Shown: positions 17,036 to 25,786, counted from the stretch's first letter. The stretch is DNA of 38,068 nucleotides from Streptomyces varsoviensis (GCF_000718635.1 NZ_JOBF01000039.1:1-38068); one strand, 5' to 3'. Notes: generated by a model from the sequence alone, not told the origin. Translations and numbers: made by a program.

Positions 17036-17932
17036 TCAGACCCGGTCGGCCGCGATCAGGAGGTACTGGAAGGACCCGTCCCGGTACGCGTTGATGAACG
17101 CCTCCTCCACGCCCGTGACCAGGGAGGACGTGGCACGCAGCTCCCAGTAGGGCAGCGTGGCGGCCGTCAGGTCGACGACGCTCTGCGGCACGAGGCGGTT
17201 GTCGGCCATGGCGCGCATGTACTCGCGGCGGGAGTGGATGTTGCACTCGAAGTGCGCGTTGATCTGGGAGACCCACTTCGAGGGCTGGCCGTAGCGCGGG
17301 TTCCAGCAGCCCGTGATCGTCACGTACCGCCCGCCCGTCTCCAGAATCCGGGAGTGCTCGGCGAAGAGGTCGTGCAGGTCGACGTACATGGTCGACTCGT
17401 TGTTCCACGAGGCGCTGACCTGCCCCGTGCCGAAGGGCATGTCGAGCATGTTGCACACGCGGGCCTGTACGCGGCCGTCGATGCGCAGCTCGCGGGCGCG
17501 CCGGTTGGCGAAGTCGGCCTGCTTGGCCGAGAGGGTGACGCCCTCGACGTAGCAACCGAACCGCCGGTGGGCCATCACCATCGAACCGCCCCGGCCGCAG
17601 CCGGCGTCGACGAGCGTGGCCTCGCCCCCGACGGGGCCGAGGTGGTCCATGAGGACTTCGGCCTGGGCCGACTCCAGCCGGTGCAGCTCGGCGATCAGCT
17701 TCTTCTCGTACGCGCTGTCGGCGCTGTCCCCGAGGGCGGCGTGGTCGACATCGCCGATGCCGTAGTGGTGGTGGTAGAGGCCGTCGACGTCGCCGAGGCG
17801 CAGGTTCACGGGCCTGGCCTCCTGGTCCCAGTAGCGGGCGATGTCCCCCTGGTAGGGCGAGGCCGGGGAGGGGACGAACGCGGTGGTGCGCTGGGCGGTG
17901 GTCTGCTCGATGCTCGTCACGCGGGTATCCAT
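17036..17932 (-). CDS. mtf: Geranyl diphosphate 2-C-methyltransferase
   Basis: 298-aa SAM-dependent methyltransferase that C-methylates geranyl diphosphate to 2-methylgeranyl diphosphate, the substrate of the adjacent cyclase. The SAM loop is VDAGCGRGGS (108-117). The body matches the S. coelicolor enzyme (SCO7701) as I remember it: ARPVNLRLGDVDGLYHHHYG, NNESTMYVDLHDLFAEHSRI, GCWNPRYGQPSKWVSQINAH, and the C-terminus GSFQYLLIAADRV. The start is either ATG 17932, where AAGGA abuts the start codon because the upstream gene ends 3 bases earlier, or GTG at codon 5 with better spacing. It is the last gene of the encapsulin-cyclase-methyltransferase operon. Confidence 0.96.
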   Translation of the reverse strand: MDTRVTSIEQTTAQRTTAFVPSPASPYQGDIARYWDQEARPVNLRLGDVDGLYHHHYGIGDVDHAALGDSADSAYEKKLIAELHRLESAQAEVLMDHLGPVGGEATLVDAGCGRGGSMVMAHRRFGCYVEGVTLSAKQADFANRRARELRIDGRVQARVCNMLDMPFGTGQVSASWNNESTMYVDLHDLFAEHSRILETGGRYVTITGCWNPRYGQPSKWVSQINAHFECNIHSRREYMRAMADNRLVPQSVVDLTAATLPYWELRATSSLVTGVEEAFINAYRDGSFQYLLIAADRV

Positions 17933-17935
17933 TCC

Positions 17936-19276
17936 TTACCAGAAGTCGGGCAGGGTGTAGCGGTAGGTGTTGGAGCGGTGCCAGTAGTGGTTGCCGTCGA
18001 CCCAGACGGCCACGCCGCGCAGGAACCGCACCACGCTCGGCGCGGGGCAGGCGGCGGCCAGCGCGGCGGCCTCGGCCTCGAAGGCGCGCATGAGGCCGTT
18101 GTGGACCTCGACCGCCTTGAGGTAGGCGTCCCGCTCGGAGAGGTTCTCGCGCCGCGCGAGCACCACGGGCAGGTTGAGATGGGTGCCCGGGCTCTTGAGC
18201 TCCTTGGTGTACGAGTACAGGTCGTTGACGATCGTGGTCGCGTTCCCGGCGAGCGCGATGACGCGCTGCATGGCCGGCTGCGCGTGCAGGTCCGCCGGGA
18301 GTTCGTAGCCGCCGACGGTGTCGGTGATCGTGGGGCAGGGGCGGAAGTTGTTGAACTGCCGCATCGCCAGGTACTCCCACACCTCGGGCACGTGGCCCGT
18401 CTGCGCCCAGGCGGCCTCCGCCAGGTAGCCCATGTGCAGCCGCGCCATGTCGTGCCGGAACCGGTCGGCCTGGGAGGCGGTGGACTGCCGGAGGAAGTAG
18501 TCCATGGCGGAGCGGTACGCGCGCCGAGGGGCGTCCGACTGGAGCGAGGCCGCCCACTCCCCCTCGTACTCCGGCGTGGTGTGCAGCGGGTCGAGCGCCG
18601 TGTGGGCCAGCAGGAGGCGGCTGCCGAGGCCGATGGGCGAGCCGCCGTGGTCCTCGCAGTAGCAGTCGTCGACCGCGTTCTCGGCGACCATCAGCCGGGT
18701 GGCGATCATGAGGTGGTCGATGGTGGGGGCGTCCGGGTGGCAGGCGACCATGTACCGGCCGACGGAGAAGCCGTCGAACTGGTCCTCCCACTCCGGCGGC
18801 ACCGCCCGCACCTCGTCCACGGCCCACGCCCTGATCCTGCGGCCGACCTCCTCGACGCGCAGCGGATCGGGCTCCGGTACGGGGTGGTGGTAGAGGCCCG
18901 GCACCGGGTCGCCCGCCGCCGGCGCCCCCTCGCGCGCCGCCCCGGCCTCGTACGCCGCGGGCTCCTCGCAGCGAGCCGCGCCACGGGCCGGGGGGACGAG
19001 CCGCAGCCCCGCCGTGCCCAGGCCGCTGGGCCCGCCCAGCAGCCGCTCCCGGCCGGGGAGCGACGGCGGCACCACGCCCTCCGGGCCGCCGTCGGGCGCG
19101 GCCGCGTCCGGAGGTACGGGCACGGGCACTGGCGTCACCGACAGGGAAGGCGGCCCCGGGAGCGGGGGCCGGACGGCCTGGGCGCCGCCGTCGACAGGGG
19201 GAGGGGGCGGGACGCCGGGACCGGCCGCGCGGGCGGGCGGCCTCGGCGGAGGAAGGGGGACCCCAGGAACGGGCAT
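17936..19276 (-). CDS. tpc: 2-Methylisoborneol synthase with disordered encapsulation-type N-terminus
   Basis: 446-aa class I terpene cyclase converting 2-methylgeranyl diphosphate to 2-methylisoborneol. ATG 19276 has AAGGAG 6 bases upstream. The catalytic domain starts near residue 125 (PGLYHHPVPEPDP). Metal sites are the Asp-rich DDCYCED (203-209) and the NSE triad NDLYSYTKE (Asn351, Ser355, Glu359), all intact; EYLAMRQFNNFRPCPTITDT is typical. Residues 1-120 are Pro/Gly/Ala-rich and without predictable fold, but contain RLLGGPSGLGTAGLRL (79-93 region), resembling the conserved segment in the disordered N-terminus of other 2-MIB synthases. That N-terminus directs cargo loading into Family 2B encapsulins; the adjacent shell gene makes the same role likely here. 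Confidence 0.96.
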   Translation of the reverse strand: MPVPGVPLPPPRPPARAAGPGVPPPPPVDGGAQAVRPPLPGPPSLSVTPVPVPVPPDAAAPDGGPEGVVPPSLPGRERLLGGPSGLGTAGLRLVPPARGAARCEEPAAYEAGAAREGAPAAGDPVPGLYHHPVPEPDPLRVEEVGRRIRAWAVDEVRAVPPEWEDQFDGFSVGRYMVACHPDAPTIDHLMIATRLMVAENAVDDCYCEDHGGSPIGLGSRLLLAHTALDPLHTTPEYEGEWAASLQSDAPRRAYRSAMDYFLRQSTASQADRFRHDMARLHMGYLAEAAWAQTGHVPEVWEYLAMRQFNNFRPCPTITDTVGGYELPADLHAQPAMQRVIALAGNATTIVNDLYSYTKELKSPGTHLNLPVVLARRENLSERDAYLKAVEVHNGLMRAFEAEAAALAAACPAPSVVRFLRGVAVWVDGNHYWHRSNTYRYTLPDFW

Positions 19277-19290
19277 CCGTGGCTCCTTGG

Positions 19291-19355
19291 TGAAGCTCGT
19301 CGCAGCTTGATGAAGCGTGATGACGCTTGATGAAGCGTGATGACGCTCGATGAGG
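19291..19355. repeat. Decamer/20-bp direct repeats between shell and cyclase genes
   Basis: Two identical 20-base units (CTTGATGAAGCGTGATGACG at 19306-19325 and 19326-19345), preceded and followed by degenerate half units. Each unit is itself two related decamers sharing TGATGA, so a TGATGA-type core recurs about every 10 bases, one helical turn. It lies just upstream of the cyclase ribosome site, within the operon's 226-base intergenic spacer. Confidence 0.85.
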
Positions 19356-19502
19356 TGGTGGACGGCCCCGGTGGAGGACTCCGCTGGAGGGCCCCGGCGG
19401 AGGGCCCGGCCCCGGGCGCGCTCGCCCGGGGCTCCGGGCCGTCATCGAGGTCGTACGGGCCCGTCGGCCGCGCCCGCCGGCCGTGTCCGTCAGTCGCGTC
19501 CG

Positions 19503-20915
19503 TCAGTCGCGGCCGCGGAGGATCTGCACGTTCTCCAGTACGCCGAGCGCGTCGGGCACCAGGATGGCGGTGGAGTAGTAGGCGCTGACCAGGTACGAGA
19601 TGATCGCCTGCTCGCTGATGCCCATGAAGCGCACCGACAGTCCCGGCTCGTACTCGTCCGGCAGGCCCGTCTGGTGCAGCCCGACGACGCCCTGGTTGTC
19701 CTCGCCCGTGCGCATGGCGATGATCGAGCTGGTCCCCTCCGCGCTGACGGGGATCTTGTTGCAGGGCAGGATCGGCACCCCGCGCCAGGCCGGGACCTGC
19801 TGCCCGCCGAGATCGACGTGGGTCGGGTAGAGCCCGCGGGCGTTGAACTCCCGGCCGATCGCCGCGATCGCCTTGGGGTGGGCGAGGAAGACCTTGGTGC
19901 CGCGCCGGCGGCTGAGCAGTTCGTCGAGGTCGTCGGGGGTGGGCGGGCCGGAGTGGGGCTGGATCCGCTGCTTGAAGTCGGCGTTGTGCAGCAGGCCGAA
20001 CTCCGGGTTGTTGACCATCTCGTGCTCCTGGCGCTCGCGCAGCGCCTCGATGGTGAGCCGGAGCTGTTCCTCGGTCTGGTTCATCGGCTCGTTGTAGAGG
20101 TCGGCGACCCGGGTGTGGACGCGCAGGACGGTCTGCGCGACGGAGAGTTCGTACTCGCGCGGCTTGAGTTCGTAGTCGACGAAGGTGCTCGGCAGCCCCA
20201 CCTCGCCGGTGTGCCCGGCGGACAGGGCGATCTCCGCCTCGCCGTGACGATTCTGCGGACGGTCGGCCCGCGCGCGGAACTCCGCGATGTGCGCCTGGAG
20301 ATGCGGCGCTCCGGCCAGTACGGCGGCGAACTCGGCGCGGGAGAGGGTGAGCAGGGTGCCGGAGGTCTCGGCGGTGGCCGTGTGGTCCCACCGGGCGTCC
20401 TCGTCGAGGAGGGCGCTGTCGCCGAACCGGTCGCCGTCGGCGAGCACCGCGACACGCGCCTCGTCGTCGTACTCGCCGGCGGCGGTCAGCCGGATCCGGC
20501 CGTGGGCGATGAGATGGATCTGCTCGGCGGCGGCGCCGCGCTCGGCCAGCACCTCTCCGGCGCGGAAGTCGCGCCGCACGCACCGGTCGGCGATCGCCGT
20601 CAGCACCTCGACGTCCTCGAAGCCGCGCAGCAGGGCCAGTTCGCCGAGTTCGCGGGGGATCACCCGGACGTCGGCGCCGTCCTGGACGAACTCGATCCGC
20701 CCGTCGCCGACGGTGTAGCTCAGCCGCCGGTTGACCCGGTACGTGCCGCCCCGGACCTCCACCCAGGGCAGCGCGCGCAGCAGCCACCGGGAGGTGATCC
20801 CCTGCATCTGCGGGACGGTCTTGGTCGTGGTGGCGAGATTGCGGGCGGCCTCGGTGCTCAGGCTGGACTGCCGGGGCATGTCCAGTCGGGATTCCGAGCC
20901 GGTCTCAGTGGACAT
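19503..20915 (-). CDS. Family 2B encapsulin shell protein with cyclic-nucleotide-binding-like domain (EshA-like)
   Basis: 470-aa protein that should assemble into an icosahedral nanocompartment. ATG 20915 has AAGGAG about 10 bases upstream. The N-terminal arm and HK97-type start ([37 protein letters not shown]) are followed by an inserted cNMP-binding-like beta-barrel, about residues 90-215 ([32 protein letters not shown]), then the shell P/A domains ([60 protein letters not shown]). In the phosphate-binding cassette the usual acidic/R pair is altered (FGDSALL then ARWDHTATA), so nucleotide binding is uncertain. Family 2B shells sit next to 2-MIB synthases in many Streptomyces; older annotations call it a Crp/Fnr regulator, which the shell domain contradicts. 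Confidence 0.93.
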   Translation of the reverse strand: MSTETGSESRLDMPRQSSLSTEAARNLATTTKTVPQMQGITSRWLLRALPWVEVRGGTYRVNRRLSYTVGDGRIEFVQDGADVRVIPRELGELALLRGFEDVEVLTAIADRCVRRDFRAGEVLAERGAAAEQIHLIAHGRIRLTAAGEYDDEARVAVLADGDRFGDSALLDEDARWDHTATAETSGTLLTLSRAEFAAVLAGAPHLQAHIAEFRARADRPQNRHGEAEIALSAGHTGEVGLPSTFVDYELKPREYELSVAQTVLRVHTRVADLYNEPMNQTEEQLRLTIEALRERQEHEMVNNPEFGLLHNADFKQRIQPHSGPPTPDDLDELLSRRRGTKVFLAHPKAIAAIGREFNARGLYPTHVDLGGQQVPAWRGVPILPCNKIPVSAEGTSSIIAMRTGEDNQGVVGLHQTGLPDEYEPGLSVRFMGISEQAIISYLVSAYYSTAILVPDALGVLENVQILRGRD

Positions 20916-21226
20916 CGTGCGGGCTCTCCTTCATGGGAGTGATCACGGCCGTACGCACGGCACGGGCCGGGGCCGAAGCGCAGGTGGCGAGGGGCCCGGA
21001 GAACGCGTGCCGGTGCCGGGAACCGTAGTGGCCGCCGCTCCCGGCCCGCCGGGAGAGCCCGAGGGATTACCTCGATGCAGTGATGTTGGCTGGCAAATTG
21101 TTTATCCGAATAGGTGACGTTTTTCGGCCGCTCGACACGGCCCGGCCGGGCCCCCGCCGCGTCCGCCCCCGCGCACCCTGCTGTTACGCTGCCGGGGACT
21201 TCGCCCGTACATCGAGGAGCCCAGAC
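20916..21226. promoter_or_regulatory. Divergent promoter region of the shell gene and ABC-F gene
   Basis: 311 bases with an AT-rich pocket at about 21080-21125 (GGCAAATTGTTTATCCGAAT), unlike the GC-rich surroundings, which is the likely shared promoter zone. I cannot place -10/-35 boxes with confidence. No ORF of note is present apart from the leader peptide that follows. Confidence 0.5.
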
Positions 21227-21256
21227 ATGGTGGTGGACGACGACATCTCCGGGTGA
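21227..21256 (+). CDS. Putative leader peptide MVVDDDISG upstream of ABC-F
   Basis: A nine-codon ORF, ATG to TGA, with a strong GAGGAG ribosome site 7 bases upstream. It is 131 bases before the ABC-F start and is followed at once by alternative hairpins. Short leaders of this kind precede antibiotic-resistance ABC-F genes and control them by ribosome stalling. The run of three Asp codons followed by Ile-Ser-Gly may be the stalling stretch. Too short for homology evidence. Confidence 0.55.
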   Translation: MVVDDDISG

Positions 21257-21270
21257 TACCCGGACCCGAC

Positions 21271-21311
21271 AGGCCACCGGCCGGTGCGCGGAAGCGCCGC
21301 CGAGGTGGCCT
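21271..21311 (+). promoter_or_regulatory. Alternative hairpins, candidate attenuator
   Basis: AGGCCACC (21271-21278) pairs perfectly with GGTGGCCT (21304-21311); within it the palindrome CACCGGCCGGTG (21275-21286) competes for the same left arm, and GCGC-GGAA-GCGC (21286-21297) forms a small third hairpin. A C/T-rich run follows (about 21312-21330). Together with the leader peptide this has the layout of a transcription or translation attenuator for the ABC-F gene. Confidence 0.55.
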
Positions 21312-21387
21312 CGCCGTCGTCCCCTCTTCCCCAGCCTGCCGCCGGGGCGGAAGTGTCTCCCCCGGCCCTCCCCACGAGGTCACCACC

Positions 21388-23022
21388 ATGTCCGACGCCC
21401 GCGTCGTCTGCTCCAACCTGTCCTTCTCCTGGCCCGACGACACCCCTCTCTTCCAGGGCCTGTCCTTCACCGTCGGCGCCGGCCGCACCGGGCTCGTCGC
21501 GCCCAACGGCACCGGCAAGAGCACCCTGCTGAAACTCATCGCCGGCGAACTGCGGCCCAGTGCCGGGTCGGTCTCCGTGACCGGAACCCTCGGCTACCTC
21601 CCGCAGGCCCTGCCCCTGACCGGTGACCTCACGGTCGCCGAGGTGCTGGGCGTCGCCGCGATCATCCGGGCCATCGACGCCGTGGAGTCCGGGGACGTCG
21701 ACGAGCGACACTTCTCGGCCATCGGCGACGACTGGGACATCGAGGAGCGCACCCGCGCCCAGCTCGACCGCCTCGGCCTCGCCGCCCTGACCCTGGACCG
21801 CCGCCTCGACACCCTCAGCGGCGGCCAGATCGTCTCCCTCGGCCTCGCCGCCCAGTTGCTCAAGCGGCCCGACGTCCTGCTGCTCGACGAGCCCACCAAC
21901 AACCTCGACCGGGACGCCCGGCTCAAGCTCTACGCCGCCCTGGACGACTTCACCGGCTGCCTGCTCCTGGTCAGCCACGACCGGGCGCTGCTCGACCGCA
22001 TGACTCGCATCGCCGAACTCGACCGTGGCGAACTGCGCCTCTACGGCGGCGACTTCACCGCGTACGAGGAGGCCGTACGGGCCGAGCGGGAGGTCGCCGA
22101 GAAGAACGTACGCAACGCGGAGCAGGAGCTGAAGCGCGAGAAGCGGGAGCTGCGGCAGGCCCGCGAGCGCGCCGAACGCCGCCAGAGCAACGCCGCCCGC
22201 AATCTGAAGAGCGCGGGGCTGCCCCGCATCTTCGCGGGCAACATGAAGCGCGGCGCGCAGGAGTCCGCGGGCCGCGCCGGCCAGGTGCACGCCGGCCGGG
22301 TCGGCGAGGCGCAGGCCCGGCTGGACGAGGCCGGGCGCGCGCTGCGCGAGGAGCAGCGCATCACGCTCGACCTGCCGGAGACCGATGTGCCGGCCGGCCG
22401 CAATCTGTTCCTCGGCGAACACCTCCGCGTCCGCCTCGGCGACACCGACATCTTCCCCGGCCAGGGCGTCGACCTGACCGTACGGGGCCCGGAGCGCATC
22501 GCCCTGACCGGCCCCAACGGCGCCGGCAAGAGCACCCTGCTGCGGCTCGTCAGCGGCGACCTGACCCCGCACGGCGGCGAGATCAAGCGGGCCGAGGGCC
22601 GCGTCGCCTACCTCTCACAACGCCTCGACCTGCTGGACCCGGACCGTACGGTCGCCGAGAACTTCACCGCCTACGCCCCCGAGCGGCCGGAAGCGGACCG
22701 GATGAACCTGCTCGCCCGCTTCCTCTTCCGCGGCCCCCGCGCCCACCTCCCCGTCCGTGCCCTCTCCGGCGGCGAACGCCTGCGCGCCACCCTCGCCTGC
22801 GTCCTGTGCGCCGACCCGGCCCCCCACCTGCTCCTCCTCGACGAACCCACCAACAACCTCGACCTCACCAGCACGGCCCAGCTCGAAAGCGCCCTCGCCT
22901 CCTACCAAGGAGCCATCCTCGTCGTCAGCCACGACACCCGCTTCCTCCAACACCTCCACATCACCCGCTGGCTCCACCTCACCCCCGGCACCCTCACAGA
23001 AACGGCCCCTCCGGAGCTGTAA
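21388..23022 (+). CDS. ABC-F family ATPase, probable ribosome-protection antibiotic resistance protein
   Basis: 544-aa soluble protein with two ABC cassettes and no membrane segments. ATG 21388 has GAGGT 7 bases upstream. Cassette 1: Walker A APNGTGKST (about 38-46), signature LSGGQ, Walker B VLLLDEPTNNLD. Interdomain linker of about 80 charged residues (KNVRNAEQELKREKRELRQA), the P-site tRNA interaction motif of ABC-F proteins. Cassette 2: GPNGAGKST, LSGGE, LLLLDEPTNNLD. ABC-F proteins bind the ribosomal E site and dislodge antibiotics or help stalled ribosomes. The linker length and the leader/attenuator point to the resistance subgroup; the drug class cannot be read. Confidence 0.9.
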   Translation: MSDARVVCSNLSFSWPDDTPLFQGLSFTVGAGRTGLVAPNGTGKSTLLKLIAGELRPSAGSVSVTGTLGYLPQALPLTGDLTVAEVLGVAAIIRAIDAVESGDVDERHFSAIGDDWDIEERTRAQLDRLGLAALTLDRRLDTLSGGQIVSLGLAAQLLKRPDVLLLDEPTNNLDRDARLKLYAALDDFTGCLLLVSHDRALLDRMTRIAELDRGELRLYGGDFTAYEEAVRAEREVAEKNVRNAEQELKREKRELRQARERAERRQSNAARNLKSAGLPRIFAGNMKRGAQESAGRAGQVHAGRVGEAQARLDEAGRALREEQRITLDLPETDVPAGRNLFLGEHLRVRLGDTDIFPGQGVDLTVRGPERIALTGPNGAGKSTLLRLVSGDLTPHGGEIKRAEGRVAYLSQRLDLLDPDRTVAENFTAYAPERPEADRMNLLARFLFRGPRAHLPVRALSGGERLRATLACVLCADPAPHLLLLDEPTNNLDLTSTAQLESALASYQGAILVVSHDTRFLQHLHITRWLHLTPGTLTETAPPEL

Positions 23023-23437
23023 CCCCCGCCCGGCCCGCTTCGGAACCCTGATCACCGTCGCGGAGCGGCACGGGCGCCGGTTTCCGCTCCGTGTCGCTCC
23101 GGTAGGCGTCCAGGAGGCGGAAGAACTCCTCGACGGGGGTGGACCCCTCGGGGGTGTTGCGCTCGATGTCCGCCGCCCAACCGAGCGGGCTGGTGCCGCC
23201 GAGGCGTGTGCCGAGCCACTGGCTGAAGGCTCCGTCGTGCCAGAAGTCGCAGGGATCGTCGATGGAGTGCACACCGAGCGCCACCTGATAGCCGATCAGC
23301 ATGGTCTGCAGCTCGCGAAGTGAGCCGCCGGACAGCCACACACCGGGCCGGAGACGGATCTGATCCAGGAAGTCGTACACGTCCGTGCAGTCCTGCCAGT
23401 GCTTGGCAGTGAGCCTCGGGCTCTCTTCGATCGGCAT
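22994..23437 (-). CDS. Small conserved hypothetical protein
   Basis: 147-aa soluble acidic-to-neutral protein, ATG 23437 with only a weak ribosome site. Its 3' end overlaps that of the ABC-F gene by 29 bases tail to tail. Codon usage and the non-repetitive composition (DVYDFLDQIRLRPGVWLSGG, LQTMLIGYQVALGVHSIDDP) suggest a real gene. The IDD…FxxWL and RLGGTSPLGWAADIE segments look like small Streptomyces proteins that accompany toxin/immunity or spore genes, but I cannot assign a family. No signal peptide or membrane segment. Confidence 0.7.
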   Translation of the reverse strand: MPIEESPRLTAKHWQDCTDVYDFLDQIRLRPGVWLSGGSLRELQTMLIGYQVALGVHSIDDPCDFWHDGAFSQWLGTRLGGTSPLGWAADIERNTPEGSTPVEEFFRLLDAYRSDTERKPAPVPLRDGDQGSEAGRAGVTAPEGPFL

Positions 23438-23669
23438 GGTCCGACTCTACGGCGTGGCCGAGTGGCGGCATCCGTGGCAGCGGGGCGGGTGCCAGGCGAT
23501 CGCAGGCGGTCGCTCTGGCACAGATCGTCAACTGATCGGTTCTCACGGGGCTGGTCGCCGTGCTGGGCGTCCGTAGGGTTTCAAGGGGGTGGGAGCGCGG
23601 GGTTCGCGCGCTCCGTCCCGTTGCCGCGCCGAGTGTTCCGGCGCATCCGCGAGAGAGGGAAAGTCACCC

Positions 23670-24578
23670 ATGCGCGCCCTTGTGGTGGATCACGGCGAGG
23701 CCGGGCCCGTCCGGTTCGCCGATGTCGATGAGCCTGTGCCGTCCGGCGACGAGGCGCTGGTCGAGATACGGCATATCGGTCTGAACTTCGGGGAGTTGAA
23801 TTACCTGCATCTGTGGCCTGCCAGCGCGGTGCACGGTCACGACGCGGCCGGCGTCGTGGTGCGCGCCGCGTCGGACGGTTCGGGGCCGCCGGAGGGTACG
23901 CGCGTGGCGCTGGGCATGTCAGCTCACGCGTGGGCGGAGCGGGTGGCGGTCAATACCGCCTCGCTCGGCACCGTTCCCGAGGGTGTGGAGCTGGCCGACG
24001 GTGCCGCGCTGGGGATCGCCGGGGCCACCGCGCTGCGGGTGCTGCGCAAGCGTTCCCTGCTGGCGCGCGAGGTGCTGATCACCGGGGCCAGCGGTGGCGT
24101 GGGCCACTTCGCCGTCCAGTTGGCGGCGTTGGCGGGCGCCCGGGTGACGGCGCTCGTGGGGTCCCCGGAGCGGACCGCCGGGCTCCGCGAACTCGGGGCC
24201 GACGAGGTCCTGACCGATCTGCCCGGGACCGAGCGCCGGTTCGATCTCGTCCTGGACACGGTCGGCGGGCCGCTGCTGGCCCAGGCGTGGGACTCCCTCG
24301 CCGAGGGCGGCACGATCCACGTGGTCGGCTACTCCTCGGGGGAGGAGACCACGTTCCCGTCCGGGACCCTGTTCGGCTTCGGCGAGCCCCGCACCATCGA
24401 GACCTACGGCGACAGGTCGCCGATCAGCGAGGAGCTGACGGACCTCCTGGGCCTGGTGGCCGCCGGGAAGCTCGCGGTCCCGGTCGGGCTGCGAGGCGAC
24501 TGGCGGGACGTGGGCGACGCCGTCCGGGCGCTGTTCGCGCGCCAGGTGCACGGAAAGATCGTTCTCGACGTGGCCTGA
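23670..24578 (+). CDS. Zinc-independent MDR-family NADPH:quinone reductase
   Basis: 302-aa medium-chain dehydrogenase/reductase of the quinone oxidoreductase type. ATG 23670 has GAGGGA 9 bases upstream. The N-terminal GroES-like domain (NFGELNYLHL, GHDAAGVVV) is short and lacks the zinc-binding cysteines of alcohol dehydrogenases. The Rossmann domain has ITGASGGVGHFAVQLA (nucleotide-binding) and VLDTVGGPLLAQ. The C-terminal HGKIVLDV is canonical. It is followed 23 bases later by an AraC regulator on the same strand, so the pair probably forms a redox-stress or detoxification unit. Substrate unknown. Confidence 0.9.
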   Translation: MRALVVDHGEAGPVRFADVDEPVPSGDEALVEIRHIGLNFGELNYLHLWPASAVHGHDAAGVVVRAASDGSGPPEGTRVALGMSAHAWAERVAVNTASLGTVPEGVELADGAALGIAGATALRVLRKRSLLAREVLITGASGGVGHFAVQLAALAGARVTALVGSPERTAGLRELGADEVLTDLPGTERRFDLVLDTVGGPLLAQAWDSLAEGGTIHVVGYSSGEETTFPSGTLFGFGEPRTIETYGDRSPISEELTDLLGLVAAGKLAVPVGLRGDWRDVGDAVRALFARQVHGKIVLDVA

Positions 24579-24601
24579 CGCCCGTCGGCGAGGATGGGGC
24601 G

Positions 24602-25519
24602 ATGGACGTATTCGCGGAGGCCCTGCGCGTATCGGGGGCGCGAGGGTCGCTCGGGGTCGTGCTGAAGGCCGGCGGAACCTGGGGCCTGTGGCTGGAGTCC
24701 GCTCCGGGAGCGGCCCTGCACGTGGTCTCCCGCGGCACGATGTGGCTCCACGTCCCGGGCGAGAAGCCCCTGGAGGTGCGGGAAGGAGACGCCGTCCTGC
24801 TGGCTCCGGGCACAGCCCATGGGATAGCCGGCGGGCCAAGTACGACGATGCGCCTCTGTGACCGGAAGGCGACGGACCGAGCCCTCGCCGACGGCAGCCC
24901 CCTGCACCTGGGCTCGACCCCGCCTCAGACGGAAGTGCTCCTCCTGCGCTACGAGCAGGACCCGGAGGTCAGTACGCCGGTACTCACCTCCCTCGCCGGG
25001 CCCATGCACGTCACGAGCCGGGAGAACGCACAGCTCAGAAAGACCGTGGAGCTTCTCACCGCGGAGCTCGCGCGGCCGCAGATCGGCACCACCGCCGCCG
25101 TCAACAGCATCGTCGACCTGCTGCTCATCCAGTTCGTACGGGTCTGGCTGGCCCGCAACCCGCAGCAGCCGACCGGCTCCTGGCTGGGCGCGATGCGCGA
25201 CCCGGTCGTACGCGACGCCCTGGCGAATGTCCACGCGCGCCCCGAACACCCCTGGACCACCGCGTCCCTGGCGGCCGCGACGGCGGTCTCCCGGACGACC
25301 CTGTCCCGGCGCTTCCGGTCCGCCCTCGGGCAGCCGCCGGGCGCGTATGTGACGCAGTGGCGCCTGGACCTGGCGTCCGTCCGGCTCCGCGACACCGACG
25401 AGCCGGTCGAGTCGATCTCCGGCGCGGTCGGCTACGCCTCCCCGCACGCCTTCAGCCGCGCCTTCCGCCGCGCCCGAGGCATCCCCCCGGGCGAATACCG
25501 CTCCCGCCTCCGCGAGTAA
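24602..25519 (+). CDS. AraC-family transcriptional regulator (cupin N-domain)
   Basis: 305-aa regulator. ATG 24602 with GCGAGG about 8 bases upstream. Residues 1-140 form a cupin-like AraC_binding domain (VSRGTMWLHVPGEKPLEVRE, GDAVLLAPGTAHGIAG); residues 200-300 contain the double HTH (ASLAAATAVSRTTLSRRFRS, SISGAVGYASPHAFSRAFRR) ending GIPPGEYRSRLRE. Same subgroup as regulators that sit next to short-chain or quinone-reductase genes; it probably controls the upstream reductase. Confidence 0.92.
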   Translation: MDVFAEALRVSGARGSLGVVLKAGGTWGLWLESAPGAALHVVSRGTMWLHVPGEKPLEVREGDAVLLAPGTAHGIAGGPSTTMRLCDRKATDRALADGSPLHLGSTPPQTEVLLLRYEQDPEVSTPVLTSLAGPMHVTSRENAQLRKTVELLTAELARPQIGTTAAVNSIVDLLLIQFVRVWLARNPQQPTGSWLGAMRDPVVRDALANVHARPEHPWTTASLAAATAVSRTTLSRRFRSALGQPPGAYVTQWRLDLASVRLRDTDEPVESISGAVGYASPHAFSRAFRRARGIPPGEYRSRLRE

Positions 25520-25555
25520 TCGCGAAACAGCGATCACCGGTCGGCGCCCGGCCAT

Positions 25556-25625
25556 CCCCGGAAACGCAAAGACCCCCGAAACGCCCAAGATCCCGAAACG
25601 CCAAGACCCTGAAACGCCAAGATCC
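25556..25625. repeat. Four ~17-bp imperfect repeats CCGAAACGCCAAGAYCC
   Basis: Units begin near 25557, 25574, 25592 and 25609; each varies by 1-3 bases. They immediately precede the hairpin of the distal attachment repeat and appear to belong to the host chromosome beyond the integrated element. Confidence 0.75.
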
Positions 25626-25653
25626 CGCCCGATCAATCAGATCGGACGGGATC
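25621..25653. terminator. Hairpin in the distal attachment repeat
   Basis: GATCCCGCCCGATC (25621-25634), loop of 5, GATCGGACGGGATC (25640-25653), 13 of 14 pairs. It is a near copy of the hairpin that follows the tRNA-Ala gene and was presumably that gene's original terminator before the element was inserted. Confidence 0.7.
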
Positions 25654-25786
25654 TTGGCAACCATCCCTGAGCGGACTCAAGAACAGTCATTGCGGTGGGG
25701 CGTTCACGAGTACACCCGGCCTGGGGTGATGGCTCCGGTGGGAGATCGTTTCCCGTCTGCCGGGTGATCGTTTCCCGGAGAGTGGG

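Noticed and set aside
19503..20915. Crp/Fnr-type transcription regulator
   Set aside because: It has a cNMP-binding-like domain but no HTH; the remaining 300 residues are encapsulin shell sequence.
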